Shown in pieces: positions 16,701-26,700 of a stretch of DNA of 64,000 bases. The stretch's first letter is position 1, and the number at the start of each line of letters is the position of its first letter. Location: assembly GCF_019740315.1 (NCBI RefSeq), contig NZ_JAHXZR010000010.1, positions 1 to 64,000 on the forward strand, written 5' to 3'. The translations under genes were made by a program, and so were the position numbers. Below the pieces are notes generated by a model that worked only from the letters and a program-made list of their open reading frames with translations, searched no databases and had not been told where the DNA came from. The stretch comes from Oceanobacter mangrovi. Its GTDB lineage: Bacteria; Pseudomonadota; Gammaproteobacteria; Pseudomonadales; Oceanobacteraceae.

Positions 16701-17668
16701 AACTTGCTGGTCTTTTTCCAGGCATTCTCGAATCCAGCCGTGTTGGCAATATTCTGCATTGCTGATGAGCGTTTCTTGGAGGGAACTGGAACTTCGTTGT
16801 ACATCAGCTGCAGGCCTTTCTGAAACGCCAGACCAACCCGCACATCAACAATGGAATAATGGCTATAATCGATAATCTGGTTTTTTCTAACATCAATACC
16901 ATCGTGTTTCAGCCAGCTCCAGAGCGAATCAAAGTCCCTGGCCTGGTCTGCCACTTCACCAACCCGCCAATGTTTCAGGTCATTCAAATCTCCGGTCGAA
17001 TTGGCCTTATCGGTAAAAATACTTTTAACCTGATCGCTACTGATCACTTCTACATCTTTGCCCGCCGGACCATTCTGACGAGGCTTGAACGGCAGCAGTC
17101 CCCCCCGTTCCCCGACTTGCCCTGCCCCACCATCGGTAACAATACGAACCTTGCTGGCATCACCAACATCCAGCTCAGCTACATAAAGATAAACATCGCC
17201 ACCGTTTTCGCCATCCAGGCCGTTCGCTGCTTCAATCCGGTTATTATTGAGCGGCCGACCATCAGAATCCCGGGTCTCGGAAAAGGCAGCGCCAGCATAG
17301 GCTTCAGGTGTAGTTATGATTTTTCCTTCGCCACGAAACAATAGTCGGCGAGCATAGATTTCGACCTGCGCCCCTTTCCATTGCAACACCTGCTCAATAC
17401 GAATCTCGTCCGCTATCAGTACGATACGGGTAACATCGCGACTGAGGCGTAATGCTTCCAATACGGGCACCGAGGCATTCCAGTCAAGGCGGGTCCCTAT
17501 CACAGTTAATTCCCGGGTTACCGGGTTTAGTAAGGTATTAAACTGCCCCGACATAAAGCGTTGACGTTCGGATACCTGTACACGACTACCACTCTTGACC
17601 ACAGACTGTTCCTCCAGCACCGTCATGCCAGAGTGATTAATACCTGTCAGTTCAACGAGATTATCCAT
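13724..17668 (-). CDS. Giant protein with beta-helix-like N-terminus and long coiled coil, possible toxin-like or structural protein
   Basis: I do not recognise this protein (1,314 residues from the ATG at 17668; 1,318 if the ATG at 17680 is used, but that codon touches the AAGGA ribosome binding site). It has no signal peptide. Residues ~45-230 are strand-rich with glycine loops (QVEIYARRLLFRGEGKI, DGENGGDVYLYVAELD), like a parallel beta-helix. Residues ~330-400 form another Gly-rich stretch (GFTGRGGRAGNISL). From ~570 to 1,130 there are long charged heptad-type helices. These are broken by two hydrophobic helices, near KAVFDISGAVLKAIPVYQPALAAVGGIVESV and GAATIATSISSAV. The last ~180 residues look beta-rich. 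The plan of long helices with embedded hydrophobic hairpins recalls alpha-pore-forming toxins, but that is only analogy. It has its own terminator and an AT-rich upstream region. Confidence 0.7.
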   Translation of the reverse strand: MDNLVELTGINHSGMTVLEEQSVVKSGSRVQVSERQRFMSGQFNTLLNPVTRELTVIGTRLDWNASVPVLEALRLSRDVTRIVLIADEIRIEQVLQWKGAQVEIYARRLLFRGEGKIITTPEAYAGAAFSETRDSDGRPLNNNRIEAANGLDGENGGDVYLYVAELDVGDASKVRIVTDGGAGQVGERGGLLPFKPRQNGPAGKDVEVISSDQVKSIFTDKANSTGDLNDLKHWRVGEVADQARDFDSLWSWLKHDGIDVRKNQIIDYSHYSIVDVRVGLAFQKGLQLMYNEVPVPSKKRSSAMQNIANTAGFENAWKKTSKLENPWSPSDGEDAFPSGFTGRGGRAGNISLTCSANGSAWYSLEGGASPLSDAVAGGAAGTPQHYICAAIGFKQFMQQAFTPEGTNGFQPLLSFSTGRLPGSTKPGKDQQGRAKGKGEDGSLQQLADKLWLEPRLLRTMADYAREYYAAGQRQQAWEIISPYWLITRELPRSEMATDARSSLQAIDNLVQNYQANLDLYGNPPGWIPRFSASDYLRTYLADRRFSYRFVGVMEQAVRLMEGLEQANAMLADLANNTEAAIDQLREELFEAFTRYEHARDQLDTANATLSKLQQQLSALESDAELAAAINVHDKAVLKAVFDISGAVLKAIPVYQPALAAVGGIVESVGSVVVDVVHPDDEKPLNAWDATARISSSVAGVLEDNADTFKSQLDDKQRSRYKDKLDPDATDLKTQVDQLRVALKEGQKEHDDAVIKADGELERSQLLAALLDTGEELAQEQSRHAANREQLLQELKTLNQTLDGLASAAGSGAADEAAQRGKQRLLVARAKLYTLLASSQNEARDLEQQIASNASRRAELEQPRQQLAERRSKLEKQQAELDKLLPDFEKTEAKNKIKRAANTAGKVLEGAQRLAEGAATIATSISSAVTMPEADSDEVQQAKASLLKGKYGERYTELQGLVEAASDDLSQALSELMACNQGVTTLTADFASLIQSSIDIGRNRLSFARGVDAALKTSLVAMQRQARQRMDYYLYLFRKAYMYEYCDTVGSDVAGLNGFIERLDKWVRESRSAVTEGRRAENQSAALQGLTSLVDMPNDKLDDIGNDALRNTLANLASKLLQRRQQTGVSRGNTLRFEISAGQRQLLADEQGLDLGRVLNLLPDLNERKTFFTNNPLLKITGLEFGRTNLKFRASEVPGPMRLVFEFGREMVLWDGQQYVMFRLAKSEKPLRFGFTANEFSQDGNGEWTGEFKADSGGNLDDLFATVSSEVLGKSIQYREINPSFLSQLSVFVTIGRKQIEEITHLSLNVGWQTN

Positions 17669-17680
17669 CGTTATATCCAT

Positions 17681-18355
17681 CCTTATCGAATTCTCCCCAA
17701 GCCCGTAAAACCGCTTTTAACGCTTCAAGCCATGACGGCATTTGGAGAGCTGTAATCCGGGAATGATTTCTATCGGCTGCTCACAGAAAGAGTTGCCAAC
17801 AGCAAAATCAGTTTTGCCATTTGGAAGGGCTTCACCAACACTCAATGAGAAGCCTTCCAATTTGGCCGCCAACAGCCTAAAGCGGGAAGACACGCGTCAA
17901 CATCGGCTAAAAGAATGGAATCAGGAGCTAATACAGGTCAACTATTCGGAGGTGCCAGAAATGACCATATCCCAACGTACTTAATTGAATATTTTGTTAA
18001 ATAATAAAACCCAAAATAAGAATATACCAATATAGATATGTTTTATTAATTCGAAGCCATAATCCGGCAAGCCTCATGTGATGAAGCTAAACCGGCGATC
18101 TACTCTGGATTCCAATTTTATGTCTGTGATTTTCTGATTATTGCTAACGTTTGAATGTTGCGATGAGGATGTATCAATACAGCTTGCCGATAGACAACCT
18201 GTATTCATGATCAATGATATTCACGGACTGTCTGAAGTTAACGCTGCATCAGCTTCACGACCGCTAGCTGTTGGTGATCAAGGACTGGCCAGGAAATCTG
18301 GGGGGATCAAGGCTGAAGCGGGTGTCAGCCCCAGGCCAAAGCCAACACGTGATCT
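17681..18355. other. Long intergenic region, no gene seen
   Basis: About 675 bases separate the giant gene from the S4-domain gene. The stretch 17975-18140 is strongly AT-rich compared with its surroundings and holds a small inverted repeat near 18025-18045, a likely promoter region for the giant gene. Open frames here (for example 17742-17984) lack convincing ribosome binding sites and codon use. I see no RNA gene. Confidence 0.5.
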
Positions 18356-18571
18356 TTACTCCGCCAGCACAATCCGGTACTGCTCGCCAAAGATCTCGAG
18401 CACATCGCCATTCATAATTTTCTTGCGCTTTTGGGTTTCCAATTCGCCATTCAACAGCACTTCGCCATTTTCGATCATGATCTTGGCTTCGCCACCGCTG
18501 GAAGCGATGTTTTCGAATTTGAGGATTTTATACAGTTCAACCGGCTCGCGGTTGATCAGAACGGTTTGCAT
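18356..18571 (-). CDS. S4-domain RNA-binding protein, YbcJ type
   Basis: From the ATG at 18571 the protein has 71 residues, the size of E. coli YbcJ. The S4 fold is visible in VELYKILKFENIASSGGEAK, followed by MIENGEVLLNGELETQKRKKI and the C-terminal GDVLEIFGEQYRIVL. S4 domains bind structured RNA. YbcJ-like proteins are thought to act in ribosome or RNA metabolism. A GGAAT element precedes the start. The frame continues upstream to 18619, but that part is unlike the family. The gene lies after argG on the same strand, separated by a terminator. Confidence 0.85.
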   Translation of the reverse strand: MQTVLINREPVELYKILKFENIASSGGEAKIMIENGEVLLNGELETQKRKKIMNGDVLEIFGEQYRIVLAE

Positions 18572-18654
18572 AGGAATTCCAGAGTAATGGGATTTGGGAC
18601 AGAGCGCAGGCTCTTGCAAAAGAAGTGCATGCCTGGCCCGATGCGTCTGCCAGA

Positions 18655-18693
18655 GACAAAAAACGGGAGCCAGCTAATGCCAGAGCTCCCGTC
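18655..18693 (-). terminator. Rho-independent terminator of argG
   Basis: On the minus strand ACGGGAGC pairs with GCTCCCGT around a 14-base loop and is followed by a run of six T. It lies about 55 bases past the argG stop. Confidence 0.85.
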
Positions 18694-18747
18694 TTTCAAC
18701 TTGCACAATCGCGTCAGACGTCCGACTTCAGACCTCTGACGTAATCA

Positions 18748-19965
18748 TCACAGCAGGTTGCGGCCCTTGCGAGCGGCAGTGCGCAGACGCAGGGCATTCA
18801 GCTTGATAAAGCCTGCCGCATCTTTCTGGTCGTAAGCACCTGCGTCGTCTTCGAAGGTAGCAATCTTCTCGTCGAACAGGGTGTCGTCGGAACGACGGCC
18901 AACCACAATCACGTTGCCCTTGTAGAGTTTGATGCGTACATCGCCGTTAACCACTTTCTGGGTTTCGTCGATGGCAGCTTGCAGCATCTTGCGCTCTGGA
19001 GACCACCAGTAACCGTTGTAGATCAGGCTGGCGTATTTTGGCATCAGCTCGTCTTTCAGGTGAGCGGCTTCACGATCCAGCGTGATGGATTCGATCGCAC
19101 GGTGGGCTTTCAGCAGTACAGTACCGGCTGGAGTTTCGTAACAGCCACGGGCTTTCATGCCGACGTAACGGTTCTCCACGATGTCGACACGACCAACGCC
19201 GTGCTCGCCAGCCAGCTTGTTCAGCTCTTCCATAATGGTGGCTGGAGATTTCTCAACGCCATCAATGGCAACCGGGTCACCGTTGCTGAAAGTGATGGTC
19301 AGGTAAGCTGGAGTGTCTGGTGCTTTCTCTGGCGAGTTGCTCCACAGCCACATGTCTTCTTCAGGCTCGGACCATGGATCTTCCAGGATGTCGCCTTCAT
19401 AGGAAATGTGCAGCAGGTTGGCGTCCATAGAGTATGGGGATTTTTTGCCAGCCTTCTTCTCAACCTTGATACCGTGCTGATCACAGTAGGCCATCAGGGT
19501 TTCACGAGAAGTCAGGTTCCATTCACGCCATGGGGCGATTACTTTAACGCCTGGCTTCAGGGCGTAGGCGCCCATTTCGAAACGAACCTGGTCGTTACCT
19601 TTGCCGGTCGCACCGTGAGCGATGGCATCAGCACCGGTTTCGTTGGCAATTTCGATCAGACGCTTGGCGATCAGCGGACGGGCAATGGAAGTACCCAGCA
19701 GGTATTCGCCTTCGTAAATGGTGTTGGCGCGGAACATCGGGAAAACGAAGTCACGGGCAAACTCTTCGCGCAGGTCATCAATGTAGATTTCCTTGATGCC
19801 CAGAGCTTCGGCTTTGGCACGTGCTGGTTCTACTTCTTCGCCCTGACCCAGGTCAGCAGTGAAGGTAACCACTTCGCACTTGTATTCTTCTTGCAGCCAT
19901 TTGGCGATCACGGAAGTGTCCAGACCGCCAGAATAGGCCAGCACCACTTTTTTGATGTCTGACAT
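18748..19965 (-). CDS. argG: Argininosuccinate synthase
   Basis: This 405-residue protein is full length for the type I enzyme. It joins citrulline and aspartate with ATP in the penultimate step of arginine synthesis in the cytoplasm. The PP-loop [10 protein letters not shown] lies at the N-terminus, followed by the family segments [20 protein letters not shown], and [23 protein letters not shown] ribosome binding site precedes the ATG. It is monocistronic with its own terminator. argG lies near motY-pyrC-rnt in Pseudomonas also, so the region looks syntenic apart from the genes between. Confidence 0.97.
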   Translation of the reverse strand: MSDIKKVVLAYSGGLDTSVIAKWLQEEYKCEVVTFTADLGQGEEVEPARAKAEALGIKEIYIDDLREEFARDFVFPMFRANTIYEGEYLLGTSIARPLIAKRLIEIANETGADAIAHGATGKGNDQVRFEMGAYALKPGVKVIAPWREWNLTSRETLMAYCDQHGIKVEKKAGKKSPYSMDANLLHISYEGDILEDPWSEPEEDMWLWSNSPEKAPDTPAYLTITFSNGDPVAIDGVEKSPATIMEELNKLAGEHGVGRVDIVENRYVGMKARGCYETPAGTVLLKAHRAIESITLDREAAHLKDELMPKYASLIYNGYWWSPERKMLQAAIDETQKVVNGDVRIKLYKGNVIVVGRRSDDTLFDEKIATFEDDAGAYDQKDAAGFIKLNALRLRTAARKGRNLL

Positions 19966-20029
19966 GAAAATCTCCAGGTGAATTCAGCCAACCGGCGACT
20001 AACCAGAAGGCGCCGTACCAGACGGAACG

Positions 20030-20070
20030 GCCAAAAGAAAAAGGGCCGCATTTTACATAAATGCGGCCCC
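20030..20070 (-). terminator. Rho-independent terminator upstream of argG
   Basis: GGGCCGCATTT and AAATGCGGCCC form a perfect 11-bp stem with a 5-base loop. On the minus strand it is followed by TTTTTCTTTT. It ends the transcript of the exported-protein pair (20147-22261) and separates it from argG. Confidence 0.85.
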
Positions 20071-20146
20071 GTTCGCCAGTTTCAGCCCCTAAGCGGCTTA
20101 TAAAACTGTTTTACCAGCGGTTAATTTATACGCTTCCAACCAGTCA

Positions 20147-20860
20147 TTAACGGCATTCAACCAGAATATTGATGCCTGTCCACATCTCCTGATCAGCGGT
20201 GTTGTTGGTAAAGCTGGAAGCGATCATGGTGTCGCCCATTTTGTTCACATAAAACGAATGGGTTCCTTCATCATCGGTTAATGACAGCACGCCATCAGCG
20301 AAGCTGTTGATCGTCAGCGTGCTGGTGCCGGAATTGGAATAGCTATCCAATGTACCTTGCAGCCCCTGGGTTTCGTATGTCGTACCATTGTCATCGTAGC
20401 TGTATAGCTCCAGCCCCATACCAAGCTCAGCTTCTTGCTCACTGTCTATGGTAACCGTCACCTGCGAAGAACTGGTGATGGACACACGGTACTCCTGTGC
20501 TCCCAGATTGACCCGCGCGAAATTATCGCCCTGATAGGCAACACCACTGTAGGTGCCTACCATGCAATAGCTACGGCCAACCAGATCATCCAGAGTCACG
20601 GCTTCATCCATGCCATCGACCTGGTCCTGCAAGTTGGTCAGCTGGGTTTGCAAGTCGGTAATTGTTGATTGCAAGCTGCTGATATCGGTCGCGTTGGCAT
20701 CTACCGCAGTAACAACCGCGTCAAAATTACCATTCACTTCCGATGCCTTTGCCGCTGTACCGGCAGTAAAAGTCGTTATATTACCTGAGTCAACAACGCC
20801 TGCCTGGGCATTCAGTCCAGCGACCAGAATTGCCGCCATGGCTGTGATTTTGGTTTTCAT
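20147..20860 (-). CDS. Exported coiled-coil protein of unknown function
   Basis: From the ATG at 20860, which has AGGAG six bases upstream (the ATG two codons earlier touches it), the protein has 237 residues. A signal peptide ends near NAQAG. Next comes NITTFTAGTAAKASEVNGNFDAV, a motif seen at the start of many exported proteins, then a short trimeric-looking coiled coil of about 45 residues (ISSLQSTITDLQTQLTNLQDQV). The rest is a beta-rich domain of about 140 residues with an isolated early Cys and one Cys near the end, a possible disulfide. It follows the TSP3-repeat lipoprotein gene by 26 bases, so the two are probably co-transcribed and may act together at the cell surface. Confidence 0.75.
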   Translation of the reverse strand: MKTKITAMAAILVAGLNAQAGVVDSGNITTFTAGTAAKASEVNGNFDAVVTAVDANATDISSLQSTITDLQTQLTNLQDQVDGMDEAVTLDDLVGRSYCMVGTYSGVAYQGDNFARVNLGAQEYRVSITSSSQVTVTIDSEQEAELGMGLELYSYDDNGTTYETQGLQGTLDSYSNSGTSTLTINSFADGVLSLTDDEGTHSFYVNKMGDTMIASSFTNNTADQEMWTGINILVECR

Positions 20861-20887
20861 AATCATCTCCTGAATCTTGTTCTGTGC

Positions 20888-22261
20888 TTACTGCCAGCTG
20901 GACTGGTCCCAGTTAGTATCGTCCCACACCGCCTCGGCGAGGGTTTCACATGCGTCACCGGTGCCATCGGAATCCGTATCGGCCTGATCGGCATTGGCGA
21001 TGGTCGGGCAATTATCGAGCGGGTCATTAACGCCATCGCCATCACCATCGCTGCTGTTTGGATATGGGTCAGAATTGTCGCCCAAACCGTCGCCATCAGT
21101 GTCGGTGGTTTCACTGGCGTCATTGGGGAAAGCGTCTGAGTTATCGCCCACACCGTCGCCATCAGAATCCAGCCACTCTGTCGAATCTTGCGGGAAGGCA
21201 TCGTCGGTGTCGGCAATACCGTCACTGTCCACATCGGATACCGCACTGGCCGTGGTTGGTGTGCTGCTGACAGTACCTTCCGACAGACTGGTGGTGGATT
21301 GCAGTACCAGGGTGGTGTCGGTTTCTGCAACCAGCAGGTTTTCTACATCACCAACCGTGGTTGAAGTGCCAGGGATCAGCTTATCGCTGACGTCCTCTTC
21401 CACCACCGCCTGCAAATCAGCACTGGTCACTGAACTGAACAAGGCAATCGCACCTGTGCTGGAATTGCCGTCAATCACACCGTCGGTCAGATCTTCGGCA
21501 ATCGCATCAAACACCTGTTCGGCGGTTACCTCTCCGGCCAATAAACTGGTGGCAATATCGTTTACCACCACAGCGACGCCTTCGATGGCCTGACGACACA
21601 ACAACACCTGGCGAAGTTCTTCGTCGGTACTGGAATCAGACGTTACCAGTGGTGGGGTGTTGAGCAGGTCAGCATCGGTCTGCCAGCCAAAACCGAAGGT
21701 CGACAGCACCTGCTGAACCGCCAGATCCAACGCACTGCTGTACTCGGCGGTGGTAATGGTGCCGTCGTTATTACCGCTATAGGGAGCCAGTGAATCGGCT
21801 TGCAAACGTGCCAGTTTGATCGCCAGCGTTGTGAGCGGAGACGCGTAAACAGAGCCTCCAGCAATGATTGTATCGGCATCAATAACGGTCGATAGTGTTG
21901 TGATTAGCGGCGTCGTGCCCGTATTGATATCAGTGGTCGAGTCAGAAGTCGTAAATTCGACCAACAGTTTCTGGCCAGCAAGGCTGGAGAGAATTGTCAG
22001 ATTATTAATAAAGGAAGTATCGGCCGTATTACCCGAGGTAATCAGTGAGCCTTTCAGATCAGCGGCAGTCACATCCAGCTGGTACACAGCAACGTCAGCC
22101 TGAGCCAGTGGCCCTTTTACAGCAACCCCCGTCAGCGACACGGATTGAGGTTCCTCATTACCACCGGAATCGCCCCCGCCGCCTCCACCGCCGCCGCAGG
22201 CAGCAAGCCCGAGAGTTCCACATAGCCCTACGGCCATCATGGAATTCCGCACCCAATCCAT
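20888..22261 (-). CDS. Lipoprotein with thrombospondin type 3-like calcium-binding repeats
   Basis: From the ATG at 22261 (GGGAGG ribosome binding site five bases away) the protein has 457 residues. The lipobox ends at C22 (LGLAAC), followed by eight glycines and an acidic linker. Residues ~40-330 form a domain of unknown function (SVSLTGVAVKGPLAQADVAVYQLD, typical of many Gly-anchored surface lipoproteins). Residues ~345-440 carry five or so Asp-rich repeats (DVDSDGIADTDDAFP, DSDGDGVGDNSDAFP, DTDGDGLGDNSDPYP, DNCPTIANADQADTDSDGTG). These are thrombospondin type 3/OmpA-type calcium-binding units. It is likely surface or periplasmic. Its partner gene is 26 bases downstream. Confidence 0.85.
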   Translation of the reverse strand: MDWVRNSMMAVGLCGTLGLAACGGGGGGGGDSGGNEEPQSVSLTGVAVKGPLAQADVAVYQLDVTAADLKGSLITSGNTADTSFINNLTILSSLAGQKLLVEFTTSDSTTDINTGTTPLITTLSTVIDADTIIAGGSVYASPLTTLAIKLARLQADSLAPYSGNNDGTITTAEYSSALDLAVQQVLSTFGFGWQTDADLLNTPPLVTSDSSTDEELRQVLLCRQAIEGVAVVVNDIATSLLAGEVTAEQVFDAIAEDLTDGVIDGNSSTGAIALFSSVTSADLQAVVEEDVSDKLIPGTSTTVGDVENLLVAETDTTLVLQSTTSLSEGTVSSTPTTASAVSDVDSDGIADTDDAFPQDSTEWLDSDGDGVGDNSDAFPNDASETTDTDGDGLGDNSDPYPNSSDGDGDGVNDPLDNCPTIANADQADTDSDGTGDACETLAEAVWDDTNWDQSSWQ

Positions 22262-22648
22262 AAGCACCTCCCTTCACGATTATTACGCCAGCTTGCTGGT
22301 CGAATCATATTTTCACATAACAACGTAAAACCCAGCGAATATTGCCGATTAAATATTAAACAACAAGATAAATTTTCTTATCTTTGCAATACCTGTATTG
22401 CCAGCATTTGTATTTTCAGAAAATTCACTGCATCCCGGTTATCGATATGATGATGGATCTATACGTAGTGCGACTCTCTATACGTCCTATACGGCTCCGT
22501 TCCAGCCGTTGCGCTGATTACAGAATAGCGCTGGCAGCAATAACCTGTTCCAGATTGAAGGGTTGACCCGGGCCAACCTGAATATCTAGCATCGGACGCT
22601 CGCTACTCTCTACCTACGCGACATTCTGCAAAGAGACGGTAGCGAAAT
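22262..22648. other. Divergent promoter region, no gene seen
   Basis: About 390 bases lie between the divergent lipoprotein gene and the FMN riboswitch. The stretch is AT-rich at 22310-22400 with a palindrome AAGATAA/TTATCTT (22365-22371 and 22378-22384). Promoters for both directions should lie here. No convincing open frame or RNA gene was found. Confidence 0.5.
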
Positions 22649-22803
22649 ATTCTCAGGGCGGGGTGAAATTCCCCACCGGTGGTAGGTGTCTGGACTGGTA
22701 GTCCGCCAGGCATAAGCCCACGAGCGCCTGCAGGTAGTTTTTGCAGGGACAGCAGATCTGGTCAAACTCCAGAGCCGACGGTCATAGTCCGGATGAAAGA
22801 GGA
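22649..22803 (+). promoter_or_regulatory. FMN riboswitch (RFN element)
   Basis: The conserved FMN aptamer is readable from TCTCAGGGCGGGGTGAAATT through CCCCACCGG, ACTGGTAGTCCGC, GCCCACGAGCG, CAGATCTGGT, CAGAGCCGACGGT to ATAGTCCGGATGAAAGAG. It lies about 150 bases before ribB, which it should control: bound FMN lowers ribB expression. Confidence 0.95.
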
Positions 22804-22956
22804 TACACACGGCATCAGTGATTGCATTCGGGCTCAAGTACTAACACTCGTTAGCGTCAAGCTCGAAAAATGCGACTGTTTTGCCATGCGTTTTTTGCTG
22901 CCTGAAAACAGCCCTCCTGTCAGCCCTGATTCATGAAGATTAATTCTGGAGACCCC

Positions 22957-23631
22957 ATGAATCAGATTGCTCCGCAACACTCTCTGCTGGCCGCTTTTGG
23001 CTCCCCGCTTGAACGTGTCGAACGTGCGTTACAGGCGCTGCGTAATGGCCAGGGCGTATTGGTCCTTGACGATGAAGATCGCGAAAACGAAGGTGACCTG
23101 ATCTATTCCGTCGACCACCTCACCAACGCCCAGATGGCGCTGATGATTCGTGAATGCAGCGGCATTGTTTGCCTCTGTCTGAGCGACGAAGCCGCCGACC
23201 ATTTGCAATTACCACCAATGGTGATCAACAACGAAAGCGCCAACCAGACAGCCTTCACCGTCTCGATTGAAGCCAAACGCGGCGTCACCACCGGCGTTTC
23301 CGCCGCCGACCGGGTGACGACCATCAAAACCGCCTGTGCCACGGGTGCCAAAGCCGAAGACCTCGCCCGTCCTGGCCATGTATTCCCGCTACGTGCCCGC
23401 GCTGGCGGTGTGCTGGAACGTCGTGGTCATACCGAAGGCACGGTTGATCTGATGAAACTGGCGGGGCTGTCACCCGCAGGCGTCTTGTGCGAAGTCACTA
23501 ACGTCGATGGCAGTATGGCCAAAACCGCAGAGATCATTGCTTTTGGCCGTGAATTCAATATGCCGGTATTAACCATTGAAGACATCGTTCAGTACCGCCA
23601 GACCAGTGAGCAGCTGGCCAGACTGGTTTAA
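22957..23631 (+). CDS. ribB: 3,4-dihydroxy-2-butanone 4-phosphate synthase
   Basis: From the ATG at 22957 (GGAG ribosome binding site) the protein has 224 residues, the length of stand-alone RibB rather than a RibBA fusion. It makes the four-carbon precursor of riboflavin from ribulose 5-phosphate. Active-site motifs are [16 protein letters not shown], the CLCLSDE loop, [12 protein letters not shown], and [23 protein letters not shown]. An FMN riboswitch precedes it. An ATG at 22933 adds eight residues without a better ribosome binding site. No other rib genes are nearby, so this is probably the riboswitch-controlled dedicated copy. Confidence 0.95.
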   Translation: MNQIAPQHSLLAAFGSPLERVERALQALRNGQGVLVLDDEDRENEGDLIYSVDHLTNAQMALMIRECSGIVCLCLSDEAADHLQLPPMVINNESANQTAFTVSIEAKRGVTTGVSAADRVTTIKTACATGAKAEDLARPGHVFPLRARAGGVLERRGHTEGTVDLMKLAGLSPAGVLCEVTNVDGSMAKTAEIIAFGREFNMPVLTIEDIVQYRQTSEQLARLV

Positions 23632-23647
23632 TCTCAAATCAATCACT

Positions 23648-23676
23648 GGCAGCTTCTACGGATTGTGGAAGCTGCC
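23648..23676 (+). terminator. Hairpin after ribB, possible terminator
   Basis: GGCAGCTTC and GAAGCTGCC form a 9-bp stem 17 bases past the ribB stop. No T run follows, so it may be a processing or stabilising hairpin rather than an intrinsic terminator. Confidence 0.4.
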
Positions 23677-23769
23677 GCAAAATATACAGACGCTGCAACT
23701 TTCAATCGCTCCAAGCCGTTATACTCCGCCGCATAACGACAACGACTCTATTGCCAGGAGGGCAATCTG

Positions 23770-26700
23770 ATGACTCGACTCACGCGGTCGGCGGCAGCGA
23801 TTTTACTGACTCTGGGAATTTACACAGGTCTGGCAGGCTGCGGCGAAAACGACTCAGGTCCTGCTGCCGAACCACAATTAACTGAACAAACACAAACGGC
23901 CAGCCCCCCTGCTCAGCCTGAAGCCAGTGCCGACCAGACAGCTGCCACGACCACTGCCTCAGCACCAACGGCCGAACCGGTTGAGCAGCCAGCCGCCGCA
24001 ACAACCGTTGCTGACTCCCAACCCGCCGCTGATGCCGAACGTTATGCTGGCATCCCGTTGACCATCGCCCGTATCAGTGAAGCCAGTTATGACGGCGGCA
24101 GTACCGTGCGTATACAGCTGTCGGTGCCACTGGACGACAGCATCACGCTGGAAGACTACATCACGGTCAACAGCCAGAAAGGCAAAAGCTGGATCAAATC
24201 AGCAGATCATCGCTCACTCTATATGCTCGGAGCCGAGCCGCAAACCAGCTACCGCATTACCGTCAACGCCGGTCTCAAGGGCAGCAATGGCAGTGTGCTG
24301 AACAGCGCCGCCAAAGCTGAAGTCACCACCCTCGCCGCACCAGCCAGCCTGGAGTTTGCCAGCGATGGCCGGGTACTGGCACTCAGCAGCCAGCAAGGCC
24401 TGCCGGTCATCAGTCAGAACATCGCCGAAGCCAATGTCAGCTTCTTCCGGGTGCAGGACGACCAGCTGCAAAAGATTCAACGGTATCTGGGCCGAGGCAC
24501 TCGCACAGACTTGTGGAGCCGTGACAGTCTGGCGAAAATATCCGACTTCAAATACGAAGGCCGTTTCAAACTCACCGATGAACGCAATCGCCGCCGTCAG
24601 ATCAACCTGCCGGTACGGGATATTCCGCAGCTTTCCGCCCCCGGTATTTATCTGGTGGTGATGCAGCAGCCCGGCACGTTTGATAATCAGGTGGCCACCA
24701 GCTGGTACAGCCTCACCGACCTTGGCCTGCATTTACATCAATACGGCAACCGCTCCGAACTGCTGGTGCAAAGCCTTGAAACGACCCAGCCGATTGCCAA
24801 TGCCAGCGTTGAGCTGCTCGACTACGAAGGAGCCTCCGTCCAGCTGGGTCTGACCGATCAGGACGGCCGCCTGAGTATTCGCAAAAGCATGATGGATCGT
24901 TATGAGCGCGCCGGCACCCTGGTGGTTCGCAAAGGCGAATCGGTCAGCCTGCTGTCACTCTCAACCAGCGCCCTGGATCTGTCTGAATTCCAGTTCAGCC
25001 AAAGGCCATCGCGTGCGCAGGAACTCTTTATTTACAGCCCGCGCGATCTTTATCGCGGTGGCGAAACCGCCGAGTTTTCAGCACTGCTGCGTGGCCCCGA
25101 TGGCAAACCGATCCGGGTTCCCAAATTGCAGGCGGTGGTTACCCAGCCGGATGGCCAGCGCCTGACCAGCATTAGTCTGGCAACCGAGTCCGCAGGTTAT
25201 TACCACTGGTCCGTTGCGTTGGCGGACGACGCCATGACGGGTGACTGGGACGTCAGCGTCAAGCTGCCCGATAACAGCACCAGCCGTTATTACTTCAAGG
25301 TCGAGGACTTTATGCCGGAGCGGCTGAAAATCAGCTGGCACCCGGACGCCACCAGCAGCAATGCCAACCAGCATTCGGGCAACGGCAAATTGACCGTGCC
25401 GGTACTTGGTGAATACCTCTATGGCGCACCAGCGTCAGGCAACCGTTTCCTCGCCAGTCTGAACGTCAAGCCGGAACTACATCCGTTCGACAACTGGCGC
25501 GATTACAGCTTCGCCGATGCCAGCGAAACCCGTTGGAACAGCCAGGATGAACAGGACAGCACCCTCAATGACTACGGCAAGCTGGATCTGCAAATCAGCA
25601 ACAGCTGGTCAGCCGCCAGCATTCCGATGGCAGTCACCATTACTGGCAGCCTGTTTGAAAGTGGTGGTCGCCCGGTAGTTCGTCGTCAGAAAGAAATCTG
25701 GCTGCCCGCCAAACAACTGGTGGGCGTCAAACCACTGTTCAAGGATCGCGCGCCCTCCAACGGTCTGGCCCATTTTGAGCTGGTCAAAACCGACGGTACC
25801 GAACAGCTGTTCGATGCCCGGCAAGTCAATGTGCGGCTGATCAACACCAATCCGGATTACGACTGGCGCTACAACAGCGACCGTGGCTGGTACTACGAAC
25901 GCCGCGATCAGGCCACCGTTGAGCTAACCCTCAGCGTTGACCTGTCGAGCAAGCAACCCACCCGCATTGCCGTGCCGGTCGACTGGGGCGACTACCGCCT
26001 GGAAGTCGAAAACCCGGATAACGGTCAGACTGCAGTGGTGGATTTTGAATCCGGTTATGGCTGGTGGGGATCGTACGCCAGCGAAGGTAACGCCCGTCCA
26101 CGGCAGGTCAGTCTGGCCTGGGACAAGGCCGGTTATCAGGCTGGCGACGTTGCCCGCCTGACAATCACGCCACCAGCAGCGGCGGAACAACTGCCTGATC
26201 AACCGTCGCAGGCGGTGGTGATGATCGAATCCGACGAGCTGCTATTGCTGAAGCGAGTCGAACTGGACAACCAGGGCGGTCATGTTGATATCCCGATTGA
26301 TGCCAGCTGGAACCGCCACGATATCTACGCAACCGTGCTGTACCTGCAACCGGCAGATAACCAGAAACGCATCACACCGACCCGCGCGGTTGGCCTGATT
26401 CACCTGCCGCTGGATCGCCAGCCACGCAAGCTTGAGATCAGCACCAACGCGCCGGAAAAATGGCTGCCAGATCGGCAAGTCACCGTGGAGCTGGACATCA
26501 GCCAGCAGCAGCAAGCAGTCAAACAGGCCTGGGTTACCCTGGCGGCAGTAGATGTCGGCGTACTGTCGATTTCCCGTTTTGAAACGCCCGATCCATTTGA
26601 GTTTTTCTTTCAGCCGCGTCGCTACGACGTCGACATGTTCGACCTCTACAACGACGTGATCGCCTTTAATAACAGCAAGCCGGCAACACTCAATTTTGGT

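Noticed and set aside
17742-17984. 80-codon frame upstream of the giant gene
   Set aside because: No ribosome binding site, no recognisable features, lies in a promoter-like region.
18979-19962. A 327-codon open frame antisense to argG
   Set aside because: It mirrors the argG codons, has no ribosome binding site, and its translation resembles no family; argG is certain.
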